Shown here: piece by piece, positions 54,616-63,598 of the stretch
How the letters are laid out: each line of letters starts with the position of its first letter
Numbering within the stretch: position 1 is the stretch's first letter
Program-made: the position numbers and the translations under genes
The notes under the pieces: model-generated
Seen by the model: only the letters and a program-made list of their open reading frames with translations
Told to the model about the DNA's origin: nothing
Database searches by the model: none
Source of the DNA: Oscillospiraceae bacterium
GTDB lineage: Bacteria > Bacillota > Clostridia > Oscillospirales > Acutalibacteraceae
Direction: 5' to 3'
NCBI GenBank assembly: GCA_015065965.1
Contig: SVPH01000005.1
Span: 38,282-102,281, forward strand
DNA: 64,000 bases

Positions 54616-55788
54616 TTAAAAGTAACTCACTTTGATGCGTTTTCCCATCTTTTTGAGGCAAGCCGAAAGCTCCTCAACAAGATTCATTTTTATGCTGAAA
54701 TTAATAGGCAGATCGGGATTCTGGTGAGCAGGATTGATTGCTCGGCCTACATAGAAATTTATATCAGTTGCTTCCTCAAAAAGCAAGCGGGAGATTAAGG
54801 AAGCACCGTCACGCTTTAAGCTCCATTGCTCATAATGCTCGTTTTCACCGAGATAATCTTTAGCATATTCAAGCACCTTGTTGACGGTGATAACGCCTTC
54901 CGTTACAAGTTCAACGCCTTCGATTTCCGCTATCGGAGGCACATCGGCTTTTTCAAAATTGAGGCTCGCCTTAATCGGTTTGTTAAGATATTTTGCGGCA
55001 ATTGATGAAGTTGTGCCGCCGCAGATGATGTGCTTACCCTCTTTTGAGAAGAAAAGGGACATCATTCTGTTTGCATCATCTCTGTTTGACGGAGGTCCGA
55101 AAAGAATATTCATCGGCTCACGCTTTCTGATTCTCACAACACAAGCCGTTGCATCGTCACCGGGTTTTCCGCCGTAGAGCTTATAGCATTCGTCAACAAG
55201 GATTGTTGAAAGGGTTTTTGCGGTATATCCGACGGGAGCAAGAGTTTCCATAAATGAAATTATATCCTCTCTTTTCCAGCCGAAATTATATGACATACCG
55301 ATTCCCGCATGGGGACATCCGTCACTCATTGCAACAAAAATATCGTTTTCACGAAGTTTTATTACGCTCTTGAAAATCTTTTTGCCGCCGATGTTCATTT
55401 CTGTTTTGGGATAATCGTAATTTTCTTCATCACGGATGATGATTACCTGCGGATTATCATACTGAATAACTTCGGCAATATCATTATTCTTGAGGTGAAT
55501 GATAGTAAAAGTAGAGTATGCTACACCTCTGACGGAGCAAACGGGAAGGGTTGCGGCAATGGTTGAAACACATTCTTCAAGAGGCAGACCCTCTGCCATC
55601 ATTGTTGAAATTATCTTTGACGTCAAGGTTGAAAGAATGCTCGCTTTAACACCGCTTCCGAGACCGTCTGCAAGAACGATAACGGTTGAATTTTCATCCT
55701 GTTCAACAACGTCAACGTGGTCACCGCAAAGCTCTTCGCCGTAGTGATTGATGCTTTTATAGCCGATATCTGCACACAAATCATTCAT
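54616..55788 (-). CDS. SpoIIE-type PP2C protein serine phosphatase
   Basis: 390 aa. Residues 1-220 are a SpoIIE/PP2C domain: VIVLADGLGSGVKAS with the metal aspartate, FVAMSDGCPHAGIG, and GGKPGDDATACVV with the final metal aspartates. The remaining 165 residues form an unrecognised domain (GPPSNRDDANRMM, CGGTTSSIAAKYL). No membrane segment. It overlaps the HydS-like gene upstream by 8 bp and is 11 bp from the hydrogenase gene downstream, so its target probably belongs to hydrogen sensing or control of this operon. Confidence 0.88.
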   Translation of the reverse strand: MNDLCADIGYKSINHYGEELCGDHVDVVEQDENSTVIVLADGLGSGVKASILSTLTSKIISTMMAEGLPLEECVSTIAATLPVCSVRGVAYSTFTIIHLKNNDIAEVIQYDNPQVIIIRDEENYDYPKTEMNIGGKKIFKSVIKLRENDIFVAMSDGCPHAGIGMSYNFGWKREDIISFMETLAPVGYTAKTLSTILVDECYKLYGGKPGDDATACVVRIRKREPMNILFGPPSNRDDANRMMSLFFSKEGKHIICGGTTSSIAAKYLNKPIKASLNFEKADVPPIAEIEGVELVTEGVITVNKVLEYAKDYLGENEHYEQWSLKRDGASLISRLLFEEATDINFYVGRAINPAHQNPDLPINFSIKMNLVEELSACLKKMGKRIKVSYF

Positions 55789-57454
55789 CGGTAATCGACT
55801 CCTTCAGCTTCGCAAGAGCGATTTTTGTTTCTGCGGCTGTTTCACCGAGAAGCGATGCAATTTCCTGAACAATGCGCATCTGCTTTTCAACAACTCTGTC
55901 CGCAACCTCAACGGTCTGACGGCTGATGCTTTCTTTCTTTTCACGCTCCGCTTCTTCATCGGTAACATCACGCATAATTCCGATAAGAAGGTGTGAGTCA
56001 CGGTCATAAACAACAGTCTGCTCAACATATCTCTTATATTCTGCAAGATATACACGCTGATCACGGACATCTCTGCCCGTTGAAAGAACGGTCATAAACA
56101 CGCTGGGGTCAAGGATTCTGATTACCTGGTCACCGAGAACATCGGATGCACTACGGATATTCATAATTTTTCTTGCAGCGGTATTTATCTGCTGAACCTC
56201 AAGCTGTTCGTTGAGAACGATAAGTCCGTTGGGAGTGTTTTTGACGATTGTGTCGGAAAAGCTTTCTGCTTTATCCTTAAGGTAAGGCAGACACATTGAA
56301 AATTCTGCCTTGCCCTGTGAAATTGCAATTGCTTTTTCACGGCAGGTATTATAGCCACAGGAGCCGCAGTTAAGCTCATCGGAAGGCTTGAACTTACCCA
56401 TCTGACGGAGAATGTTGTTTATTTCCGTTTCTGAAGGCAACGGAAGCTTTCTTTCAATGAAACTGAAATTCTTTTTGAGCTCGATTGCTTTGGGCTGGTC
56501 AACCTCAAAATCCTTGCTTCCTGCATAGTTTGCAACCTCAATATAGTCCTTGATGTTTGAGGTGTGGTGATATTTTTCGATAACGGGACCGCCTACGCAG
56601 CTGCCCACGCAAGATGACATTTCAATAAAGCACTTATGAATCTTACCTTTTTCAATATCTTTGAGAACGGCAATACAGTTTTCAACACCGTCAATGGCAA
56701 CGTATGTATAGTCGCTCGTTTCGGTCATTGTTTTGAGAATGCCGCCCGTTGTGGGGAAGAATCTGGCACGGCTGAATTCATCTTTATCAGAAATTGCTTC
56801 AAGCTCAATATTTTCTTCTTTGAGCCATTCGGTAAGTTCCTCAAATGTGAGAACAGCATCTGCAATTCCTTCGTAGTATTCCGCTTCATCCTTTTTTGCA
56901 ACGCAGGGACCTACAAAAACGGTTTTTGCGTTGGGAATACGCTTTTTAATATCCTGACAGTGTGCCTGCATTGGGGACATAACATCGGCAAGATATTCGA
57001 GTGCTGCGGGATAATGCTTCTGAATCAGAAGATTTATTGAATGACAGCAGGAAGAAATGATAACGTCTCTCTCCTCTTCCGCAAGTATTCTTTCATATTC
57101 ATTTTTAACGATTGTTGCACCGATTGCAGTTTCTTCAACATCAAAAAAGCCAAGCTTCTGAAGAGCTGAACGCATTGAATTAATTCCGACGCCGTCATAA
57201 TTTGCAATGAAAGACGGTGCAAGACTGACAACAACAGGATCGCCGCTCTGAATAAGCACCTTTACCTTTTCAACCTCGTTCACTATTTCCTTTGCGTTCT
57301 GCGGACACACAACAAAGCACTGACCGCATAGAATGCACTCGTTACCTATAATATGCGCCTGATTGCCCGAAAAGCGGATGGCTTTGACCGGGCAATGGCG
57401 GATACATTTATAACAGTTTTTGCAGTTTGATTTTTTAAGGGTCAGACAATTCAT
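55781..57454 (-). CDS. hydS: Putative hydrogen-sensing [FeFe] hydrogenase with PAS domain (HydS-like)
   Basis: 557 aa. In order: two [4Fe-4S] ferredoxin sites (CKNCYKCIRHCP, CILCGQCFVVCP), an H-cluster domain with SSCC (C136, C137), GPCVAKKDE (C184) and SCVGSCVGG (C282, C286), a further four-cysteine site (C363, C366, C371, C388), and a C-terminal PAS domain (about 400-500) with a coiled-coil tail. This is the layout of group C sensory hydrogenases. There is no output kinase domain; the neighbouring phosphatase may be the output. Confidence 0.88.
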   Translation of the reverse strand: MNCLTLKKSNCKNCYKCIRHCPVKAIRFSGNQAHIIGNECILCGQCFVVCPQNAKEIVNEVEKVKVLIQSGDPVVVSLAPSFIANYDGVGINSMRSALQKLGFFDVEETAIGATIVKNEYERILAEEERDVIISSCCHSINLLIQKHYPAALEYLADVMSPMQAHCQDIKKRIPNAKTVFVGPCVAKKDEAEYYEGIADAVLTFEELTEWLKEENIELEAISDKDEFSRARFFPTTGGILKTMTETSDYTYVAIDGVENCIAVLKDIEKGKIHKCFIEMSSCVGSCVGGPVIEKYHHTSNIKDYIEVANYAGSKDFEVDQPKAIELKKNFSFIERKLPLPSETEINNILRQMGKFKPSDELNCGSCGYNTCREKAIAISQGKAEFSMCLPYLKDKAESFSDTIVKNTPNGLIVLNEQLEVQQINTAARKIMNIRSASDVLGDQVIRILDPSVFMTVLSTGRDVRDQRVYLAEYKRYVEQTVVYDRDSHLLIGIMRDVTDEEAEREKKESISRQTVEVADRVVEKQMRIVQEIASLLGETAAETKIALAKLKESITDE

Positions 57455-57460
57455 ATTCTG

Positions 57461-57718
57461 TTACTTCCTTTCAACTGCGGATAAAATATTTTCATTGAAA
57501 AATTCTTTGAAATTCTCTTTTGTTATTCCGACGTGAACATCATCATTGACCTGAATTGTTACACCAACACGATTACACTTGCCGATGCAAAAGCTTCCGG
57601 CAAGTGTAACCTCGTCTTCAAGATGATGTTCTTCAACGGCTTTCTGAAGAAGCTCAACAATTTCGGGTGAGCCCTTCAGGTGGCATGAACTGCCGACGCA
57701 AACCTGAACAATCACCAT
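57461..57718 (-). CDS. Thioredoxin-like [2Fe-2S] ferredoxin
   Basis: 85 aa with the four cysteines of NuoE/HymA-type [2Fe-2S] proteins (C7, C12, C44, C48) in CVGSSCHLKG and GSFCIGKC. Probably shuttles electrons within the hydrogenase system. Six base pairs upstream of the HydS-like gene and 3 bp after a close paralogue. Confidence 0.88.
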   Translation of the reverse strand: MVIVQVCVGSSCHLKGSPEIVELLQKAVEEHHLEDEVTLAGSFCIGKCNRVGVTIQVNDDVHVGITKENFKEFFNENILSAVERK

Positions 57719-57721
57719 AGC

Positions 57722-57967
57722 TTACACCTTCGCAATAACTTCTTTTGAGAAGAATTCGTCTACTGTTTCGGGAGTTACCGAAAAGAAATTGTCGTCAACG
57801 GTAACGCAGACACCCTGCTGACATTTGCCCATGCAGAAAGTTCCGCCGAGCTCAACCTTATCACCGAGCTTGTTTTCGCTGATGAGATACTGAAGCTGTT
57901 CAACAACCTGTCTTGAACCTTTGATGTGGCATGATGAGCCGATACATACTGTAATTTTCATTGTCAT
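57722..57967 (-). CDS. Thioredoxin-like [2Fe-2S] ferredoxin, second copy
   Basis: 81 aa paralogue of the downstream gene with the same cysteine pattern (C8, C13, C45, C49) in CIGSSCHIKG and GTFCMGKC. The tandem pair looks like a duplication that has since diverged. Likely electron carrier or adaptor for the neighbouring hydrogenases. Confidence 0.88.
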   Translation of the reverse strand: MTMKITVCIGSSCHIKGSRQVVEQLQYLISENKLGDKVELGGTFCMGKCQQGVCVTVDDNFFSVTPETVDEFFSKEVIAKV

Positions 57968-57974
57968 TATCTCC

Positions 57975-58724
57975 TTATTCGTAATCTACAACGTTAGCCC
58001 ATGAAAGAAGGAATTCTCTTTCTTTTTCATTGCCCTTTACCGACTGTGAAGCCGCAACAATGGGCATCCACTTCTGAACATACTGCGTTGCTGTGTTGCT
58101 CTTCTTGCAGAAGAGTTCGAGATATTCTTTTGCACCGTTGATGTCACCGCTGAGCCAGAAAAGAAGATAAGTTCTTGCAGCGTCTGCTGATGCGTTGCCC
58201 TGGGTTGCGTGTGACCAGTCAAGGATATAGGGAGTGCCGTCTTCTGCGATAATGATATTTGAGGGATTGAAGTCGCCGTGGCAGACCTTGTTGTGCTTGG
58301 GCATACCTTCAAGACGGGTGTGAAGATCATACTTTGTTGTTGCCTCAAGCTCTGACTGACTGATTTTTCTGTTCATCTTATCCTTGAGCTTGTTGAGAAG
58401 CGGGCAGGTCTTTGACTGCACTTCAAGCTGAAGGTCAACAAGAAGCTCAAGATATTCGCTCTTCTTGTCTTCATCTTCTGCCATAAGCTGTGCAAGTGTT
58501 TTGCCTTTAATATACTCGGAAACGATTGCCCATTTGCCGTCAATCATTGTAACTTCAAGCACCTTGGGAATATTAAGACCTGTTTCTTCAATTCGTGCCT
58601 GATTGAGTGCCTCATTGAGAACATCAGCCTTTGAATAATCGTCATTGAAAACCTTAACGCAAACGTCGCCGTCGCGGTAGATTGTCTTATTGTTTCTTAC
58701 TGCTATTACTCTGTCAAGTTTCAT
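57975..58724 (-). CDS. APH/choline kinase-fold phosphotransferase
   Basis: 249 aa kinase of the aminoglycoside phosphotransferase fold. Seen: a lysine in VCVKVF (K24), the hinge IVSEYIKGKTLAQL, the catalytic loop HGDFNPSN (H149-N156) and the metal aspartate in ILDWSHA (D169). Enzymes of this fold act on small molecules or proteins. Its place inside a redox operon with a PP2C phosphatase makes drug resistance unlikely. 7 bp from the ferredoxin pair and 22 bp after adhE. Confidence 0.85.
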   Translation of the reverse strand: MKLDRVIAVRNNKTIYRDGDVCVKVFNDDYSKADVLNEALNQARIEETGLNIPKVLEVTMIDGKWAIVSEYIKGKTLAQLMAEDEDKKSEYLELLVDLQLEVQSKTCPLLNKLKDKMNRKISQSELEATTKYDLHTRLEGMPKHNKVCHGDFNPSNIIIAEDGTPYILDWSHATQGNASADAARTYLLFWLSGDINGAKEYLELFCKKSNTATQYVQKWMPIVAASQSVKGNEKEREFLLSWANVVDYE

Positions 58725-58746
58725 TATTGTATATCCTCCTTCTCAA

Positions 58747-61446
58747 TTATGCCTTCTTGCTTTTTCTGTATGCGGACTTAACCTTGTCGGACTCAAAAAC
58801 CTTGATGTCGTCTGCTGTGGGCATAGCCTTTTCAACAAAGTGTTTGCCGTAGTAAGCATTGAGATACATCTGCTTGAGTTCGCTCATAAGGGGATATCTG
58901 GGGTTAGCACCTGTGCACTGGTCATCGAATGCCTGCTCAACCATATCATCAAGACGTTCAAGGAAATCTTTTTCATCAATGCCGTAATCCTTGATTGTTT
59001 CTTTAATACCAACCTGAGCCTTGAGGTCATTGATTGCCTTAATGAGGTTTTCGAGCTTTTCGTTATTATTCTTGCCGCCGAGACCGAGATAATCAGCGAT
59101 TTCTGCATAGCGTGCAAGTGTGTGGGGATGGTCATACTGTGAGAAAGTACCCATTTTTGCAGGTGCTTCGGAAGCATTGAAGCGGAGAACTTCTTCAATC
59201 ATAAGTGCGTTTGCAACACCGTGGGGAAGATGATGGAATGCGCCGAGCTTATGAGCCATTGAGTGGCAGATGCCGAGGAATGCGTTTGCAAATGCCATAC
59301 CTGCCATTGTTGCGGCATTAGCCATCTTTTCTCTTGCCTCAACATCTGTCTGACCGTTTTCGTATGCTCTGGGAAGATAAGCAAAGATATTCTTGAGTGC
59401 CTGAAGTGCAAGACCGTCTGTATAGTCGGTTGCAAGCATTGCTGCGTAAGCTTCAACTGCGTGTGTTACAGCGTCGATACCGGATGCTGCTGTAAGTCCC
59501 TTGGGAGCTGACATATGGAAATCCGTATCAATAATTGCCATGTTGGGAAGAAGCTGATAGTCGGCAAGAGGATACTTAACGCCTGTCTTTTCGTCAGTGA
59601 TAACTGCGAAGGGAGTAACTTCGGAGCCTGTACCCGCGGATGTGGGAACGGCGATGAAATATGCCTTTTCGCCCATCTTGGGGAAGGTATAAACTCTCTT
59701 GCGGATATCGATGAATCTCATTGCCATATCCATGAAGTCTGCTTCGGGATGTTCATAAAGAACCCACATAATTTTTGCTGCATCCATTGCAGAGCCGCCG
59801 CCGAGAGCGATGATTGTGTCGGGCTTGAATGCAGCCATCTGTGCAGCACCGTTCTTTGCGTTGAGGAGTGTGGGGTCAGGCTGAACGTCAAAGAATGTTG
59901 TGTGAGCAATGCCCATTTCGTCGAGTTTGTCTGTAATGGGCTTTGTATAGCCGTTTTCATAGAGGAATGTGTCTGTTACGATGAATGCTCTCTTCTTGCC
60001 CATAACGTTCTTGAGTTCGTCGAGTGCAACGGGAAGACAGCCTTTCTTGATATATACCTTTTCAGGTGCACGGAACCAAAGCATATTTTCTCTTCTTTCT
60101 GCAACAGTTTTGATATTGATAAGGTGTTTGACACCAACGTTTTCACTAACGGAGTTACCGCCCCATGAACCGCAGCCGAGTGTGAGCGAGGGAGCAAGCT
60201 TGAAGTTATAGAGGTCGCCGATACCGCCGTGTGATGAGGGAGTGTTGACAAGGATACGGCAAGTCTTCATTCTTGCGGCAAACTCGTTAATCTTTTCTGT
60301 TTCGGTTACTTCATTGAGATAAATTGATGAGGTATGACCGTAGCCGCCGTCTGCAACAAGGTGCTCTGCCTTTGAAAGTGTATCTTCAAAGTTTTCTGCC
60401 TTATACATTGCAAGAACGGGTGAAAGCTTTTCGTGAGCAAATTCTTCGCTGATATCAACGCTCTCAACTTCACCGATAAGAATCTTTGTTCCTTCAGGAA
60501 CGGTTACGCCCGAAAGCTCTGCAATCTTTGCAGCAGACTGACCAACGATTTTTGCATTAAGTGCGCCGTTGATGATGATTGTCTTTCTTACCTTTTCTGT
60601 TTCTGCGGGATTAAGGAAATAGCAGCCTCTTGCAGCAAACTCTTCCTTAACTGTATCATAAATGCTTTCCATAACGATAACGGACTGTTCTGATGCACAA
60701 ATCATACCGTTATCGAATGTCTTTGAGTGGATAATTGAGTTAACAGCAAGAAGAATGTCTGCGCTGTCATCAATGATAGCGGGAGTGTTACCTGCGCCAA
60801 CACCGAGTGCGGGCTTGCCGCTTGAATAAGCAGCCTTAACCATGCCGGGGCCGCCTGTTGCGAGGATGATATCTGCTTCCTTCATAACTGTGTTTGTCAT
60901 TTCGAGTGAGGGAACGTCAATCCAGTCGATGATTCCTTCGGGAGCACCTGCTGCAACTGCTGCTTCAAGAACAAGCTTTGCAGCTGCGATTGTGCAGTTC
61001 TTTGCTCTGGGATGAGGAGAAATAATAATAGCATTTCTTGTTTTGAGAGCGATGAGGCACTTGAAAATTGCTGTTGATGTAGGGTTTGTTGTGGGAATAA
61101 CCGCAGCAATAACACCGATGGGATCTGCAATTTTCTTGATGCCGAAAGCCTTGTCTTCTTCGATAACACCGCAGGTCTTGGTGTCTTTATAGGCATTGTA
61201 GATATATTCGGAAGCGTAGTTATTCTTAATAACCTTGTCTTCAACAATACCCATGCCTGTTTCTTCAACAGCCATTTTTGCAAGGGGAATTCTTGCTTTG
61301 TTTGCGGCTGAAGCAGCTGCAAGGAAAATCTTGTCAACCTGCTCCTGAGTGTAGGTTGCGAAAACCTGCTGAGCTTTTCTCACACGAGCAATTGCTTCGG
61401 TGAGCTTTTCAACGCCGTCGATGATTTCGTAAGTTTTTGTAGCCAT
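58747..61446 (-). CDS. adhE: Bifunctional acetaldehyde/alcohol dehydrogenase
   Basis: 899 aa, converts acetyl-CoA to ethanol with two NADH. N-terminal aldehyde dehydrogenase half with catalytic Cys250 in NGMICASEQ; linker; C-terminal iron-dependent alcohol dehydrogenase half with GGGSAMDAAK, the iron-site histidines in GICHSMAHKLGA and LPHGVANAL. GGAGG lies 7 nt before the ATG at 61446; a longer in-frame reading would overlap rex and is rejected. Follows rex by 22 bp, the expected target of Rex repression. Confidence 0.96.
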   Translation of the reverse strand: MATKTYEIIDGVEKLTEAIARVRKAQQVFATYTQEQVDKIFLAAASAANKARIPLAKMAVEETGMGIVEDKVIKNNYASEYIYNAYKDTKTCGVIEEDKAFGIKKIADPIGVIAAVIPTTNPTSTAIFKCLIALKTRNAIIISPHPRAKNCTIAAAKLVLEAAVAAGAPEGIIDWIDVPSLEMTNTVMKEADIILATGGPGMVKAAYSSGKPALGVGAGNTPAIIDDSADILLAVNSIIHSKTFDNGMICASEQSVIVMESIYDTVKEEFAARGCYFLNPAETEKVRKTIIINGALNAKIVGQSAAKIAELSGVTVPEGTKILIGEVESVDISEEFAHEKLSPVLAMYKAENFEDTLSKAEHLVADGGYGHTSSIYLNEVTETEKINEFAARMKTCRILVNTPSSHGGIGDLYNFKLAPSLTLGCGSWGGNSVSENVGVKHLINIKTVAERRENMLWFRAPEKVYIKKGCLPVALDELKNVMGKKRAFIVTDTFLYENGYTKPITDKLDEMGIAHTTFFDVQPDPTLLNAKNGAAQMAAFKPDTIIALGGGSAMDAAKIMWVLYEHPEADFMDMAMRFIDIRKRVYTFPKMGEKAYFIAVPTSAGTGSEVTPFAVITDEKTGVKYPLADYQLLPNMAIIDTDFHMSAPKGLTAASGIDAVTHAVEAYAAMLATDYTDGLALQALKNIFAYLPRAYENGQTDVEAREKMANAATMAGMAFANAFLGICHSMAHKLGAFHHLPHGVANALMIEEVLRFNASEAPAKMGTFSQYDHPHTLARYAEIADYLGLGGKNNNEKLENLIKAINDLKAQVGIKETIKDYGIDEKDFLERLDDMVEQAFDDQCTGANPRYPLMSELKQMYLNAYYGKHFVEKAMPTADDIKVFESDKVKSAYRKSKKA

Positions 61447-61468
61447 TTTATATCCTCCTGAATATGTT

Positions 61469-62092
61469 TTACATAATTGATAACTTATTGTTAAGATATG
61501 CGAGTGAGAGTGCAAGCCTTTCCTGCTTCAATAATATGCCGTCGGGCACTTCAAGGTTGCATGGAGCAAAGTTCCAGATTGCCGTTATTCCGCTTTCAAT
61601 CATTTGGTCACATACAGATTGAGCCGAACCTAAACCTACGGTTATTATCCCGATTTGCACATTGTTTTGTTTGCAAAACGATTGAAAATCCTTCATCGGA
61701 AGAATTTCAACCGAACGGTTATAACGGATTGCCGTTTCATTGCAGTCAAATGCGGCGATGATTTTTACGCCGTAGTCCTCAAAATCGTCAAACTCGAGAA
61801 GTGCTTTTCCGAGCTTTCCTGCACCGACAAGTACGGCATTAGTCATATCGCCCTGACCGAGATGACTCTCAATGCACTTCATCAGATCAGCCGTTTTATA
61901 TCCGACCTTCGGTTTACCCGCACCGCTTACGGCACTCAGGTCTTTTCTTACCTGAACCTCTCCGAGAGAAAGTTTTTTGGCAATCACGGTTGCGGAAATA
62001 TACGGAACATCGTCAACCGACAGCTCTCGCAAAAGCTGAAGATAATGCGGAAGTCTGCCTAAAGTTGCTTTGGTTATTCCTGTTTTATCCAC
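61469..62092 (-). CDS. rex: Redox-sensing transcriptional repressor Rex
   Basis: 207 aa. Senses the NADH/NAD+ ratio and represses fermentation genes when NADH is low. Seen: an N-terminal winged helix (ATLGRLPHYLQLL, SLGEVQVRKDLSAV), a Rossmann domain with VLVGAGKLGKALLEF and the C-terminal swapped helix. Seven bases TTAACAA, a Rex half-site, occur on both sides of the gene but no full palindrome was found. It heads the adhE-hydrogenase run. Confidence 0.94.
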   Translation of the reverse strand: MDKTGITKATLGRLPHYLQLLRELSVDDVPYISATVIAKKLSLGEVQVRKDLSAVSGAGKPKVGYKTADLMKCIESHLGQGDMTNAVLVGAGKLGKALLEFDDFEDYGVKIIAAFDCNETAIRYNRSVEILPMKDFQSFCKQNNVQIGIITVGLGSAQSVCDQMIESGITAIWNFAPCNLEVPDGILLKQERLALSLAYLNNKLSIM

Positions 62093-62180
62093 CGTAATGC
62101 CTCCTTTCTTTTGACCATAGTTATCTTAACAAAACTTAAAGGAGTTGGGAATTATTAAAATGTTCAATCGGTATTATCAA

Positions 62181-62203
62181 TATCGATAACCCTTGTATCG
62201 ATA
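62181..62203. promoter_or_regulatory. Paired TATCGATA palindromes upstream of rex
   Basis: TATCGATA at 62181-62188 and 62196-62203, 15 bp centre to centre, in the short gap between the regulator terminator and rex. The spacing suits a dimeric regulator site. Nearby minus-strand TTGATA (62179-62174 region) may be a -35. Confidence 0.45.
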
Positions 62204-62205
62204 TA

Positions 62206-62240
62206 AAAAATCAAGACCCGTCCTTTACTGACGAGTCTTG
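62206..62240 (-). terminator. Terminator after the LysR-type gene
   Basis: CAAGACCCGTC (62212-62222) with GACGAGTCTTG (62230-62240), one mismatch; on the minus strand followed by ATTTTTTAT. Confidence 0.82.
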
Positions 62241-63172
62241 GAAATTTCATTATTCAGATGTTTTCGTTTTGATTCACAAAGTGCTGTTATAAACTTTTTA
62301 TCAAGGTCTGTGAGCTTATATCCGTTACGATATATCAGAACATCTTTATATACCTTTTTATTGTCAACACATTTCTTTTGCACAAGATTATATCGTTCAA
62401 GAACACTCGGCGGTGCGGGAGAAACCCACATAAACGTTTCGGGATTCTGTGAAAGCAAATCAAACTGGCTTGCTCTTTCGAAAATGAAAATTCTGCGGTC
62501 AATGTTATCGGGAAGTTCCGATTTGACAACCTTTGCAAGCGGAAGTGACGGCACATAGGGGTCAGCGTGAGCAATTTCAATATAGTCCGTCAGATCATCA
62601 AAAGTGATTTCTTCTTTCTCTGCAAGCGGATTATCGGCACTCATAATCAGGCAATAGGAAAACTCCGTTACCATTTCGTAGCTGAGTGCTTTTTCTTCAA
62701 GCATCGATTTGAAATACTTATCAAAATTCTCCGCATATCGGATTATACCGAGCTTATAGTCGTGGTTAAGGATGTTGTTGATAGTTCTCTGTGAATTGGT
62801 TTCTTTATAAAAGATTTCACAGGCATCCTTTGAAAGAGTTTTTGAAAACTCCGCAAACGCATCGGAAATATAGCAGGCACGCGGCACGGAAATGGAAAAC
62901 TTCTGTTTCTTTACCTGGCCACTTTTATACATATTCTCAACCTGATCAATCTGCTTGAGAATATCTTTAGCGTAGCTGATGAATTCTTCGCCTTCGGGAG
63001 TGAGTACCATACCTTTTGCAGTGCGGTCAAAAACAGTAATACCTAAATCTGCTTCAAGCTCTTTGATTGAACGGCTTATGTTAGGCAAAGCTACATAAAG
63101 ACTTTCCGCCGCCTTATTGAGCGAACCCACTTTTGCAACCTCAACAGCATACTTCATATGCAGTATATTCAA
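62225..63172 (-). CDS. LysR-type transcriptional regulator
   Basis: 315 aa. N-terminal winged HTH (MKYAVEVAKVGSLNKAAESLYVALPNIS, RSIKELEADLGITVFDRT) and a periplasmic-binding-like effector domain. It lies just upstream of rex on the same strand but has its own terminator, so it is a separate unit that may still act on the adhE-hydrogenase operon. Effector unknown. Confidence 0.88.
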   Translation of the reverse strand: MNILHMKYAVEVAKVGSLNKAAESLYVALPNISRSIKELEADLGITVFDRTAKGMVLTPEGEEFISYAKDILKQIDQVENMYKSGQVKKQKFSISVPRACYISDAFAEFSKTLSKDACEIFYKETNSQRTINNILNHDYKLGIIRYAENFDKYFKSMLEEKALSYEMVTEFSYCLIMSADNPLAEKEEITFDDLTDYIEIAHADPYVPSLPLAKVVKSELPDNIDRRIFIFERASQFDLLSQNPETFMWVSPAPPSVLERYNLVQKKCVDNKKVYKDVLIYRNGYKLTDLDKKFITALCESKRKHLNNEISKTRQ

Positions 63173-63297
63173 TTATCTCACCTCTGTATGAGTGATTTTA
63201 TAAATATACAATTATTATATAACTTGTTTCCGTTTTGTTCAAGTGTTACTTTATAATTGCAGTAGCTAAATTAATAAAAACATTTTCACAAAGCATC

Positions 63298-63327
63298 TTG
63301 ACAAACAAATGTTCCGTGTGGTATAGT
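63298..63327 (+). promoter_or_regulatory. Promoter of the structured RNA
   Basis: TTGACA (63298-63303) and TATAGT (63322-63327) with an 18-bp spacer; transcription would start near 63334. Confidence 0.75.
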
Positions 63328-63333
63328 AAGTTA

Positions 63334-63598
63334 AAATTGTTTTGACAATTGAATAACGATGTAATTGATTGCGGATATGAATCCGCATAAAGCCTGCGAT
63401 ATGCTAAGAGAAAATTATCGCACTCCTCACCTTTGTTGATACTGTACGTGGCGAATGCTTCAGGTGATGCGGGATTAGGAAACAGTATGCCTTTGAGATT
63501 ATTTTAAATTTCAAAGCCGTTACATAAGACATCATTTGTAAAAGCGAGAGCAATGCTCCCGCCGATTGATGCTGTCTGTGTGACGGCTTTTTTGTTTT
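63334..63598 (+). ncRNA. Candidate structured RNA with possible pseudoknot and terminator
   Basis: About 260 nt between a good promoter and a strong T-run, with no convincing reading frame. Helices: TGCGGAT/ATCCGCA (63370-63387), TGCGATA/TATCGCA (63395-63422), TCACCT/AGGTGA (63427-63432 with 63462-63467) crossing ATACTGT/ACAGTAT (63439-63445 with 63482-63488), CTTTGA/TCAAAG (63491-63516), and a long terminal rod (63513-63530 with 63574-63590). The CTTTGA helix and the terminator share bases 63513-63516, so they exclude each other. It could be a riboswitch-like attenuator for the next gene or a free-standing small RNA. It matches no class I know by its motifs. Confidence 0.6.

Noticed and set aside
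57975..58724. Aminoglycoside resistance gene
   Set aside because: The kinase fold is shared by many families and the gene is embedded in a redox operon, with no sign of recent transfer.
62119..62134. TTAACAA upstream of rex as a Rex operator
   Set aside because: Only one half-site; the matching TTGTTAA half at the right distance is missing, as it is at the other copy near the adhE start.
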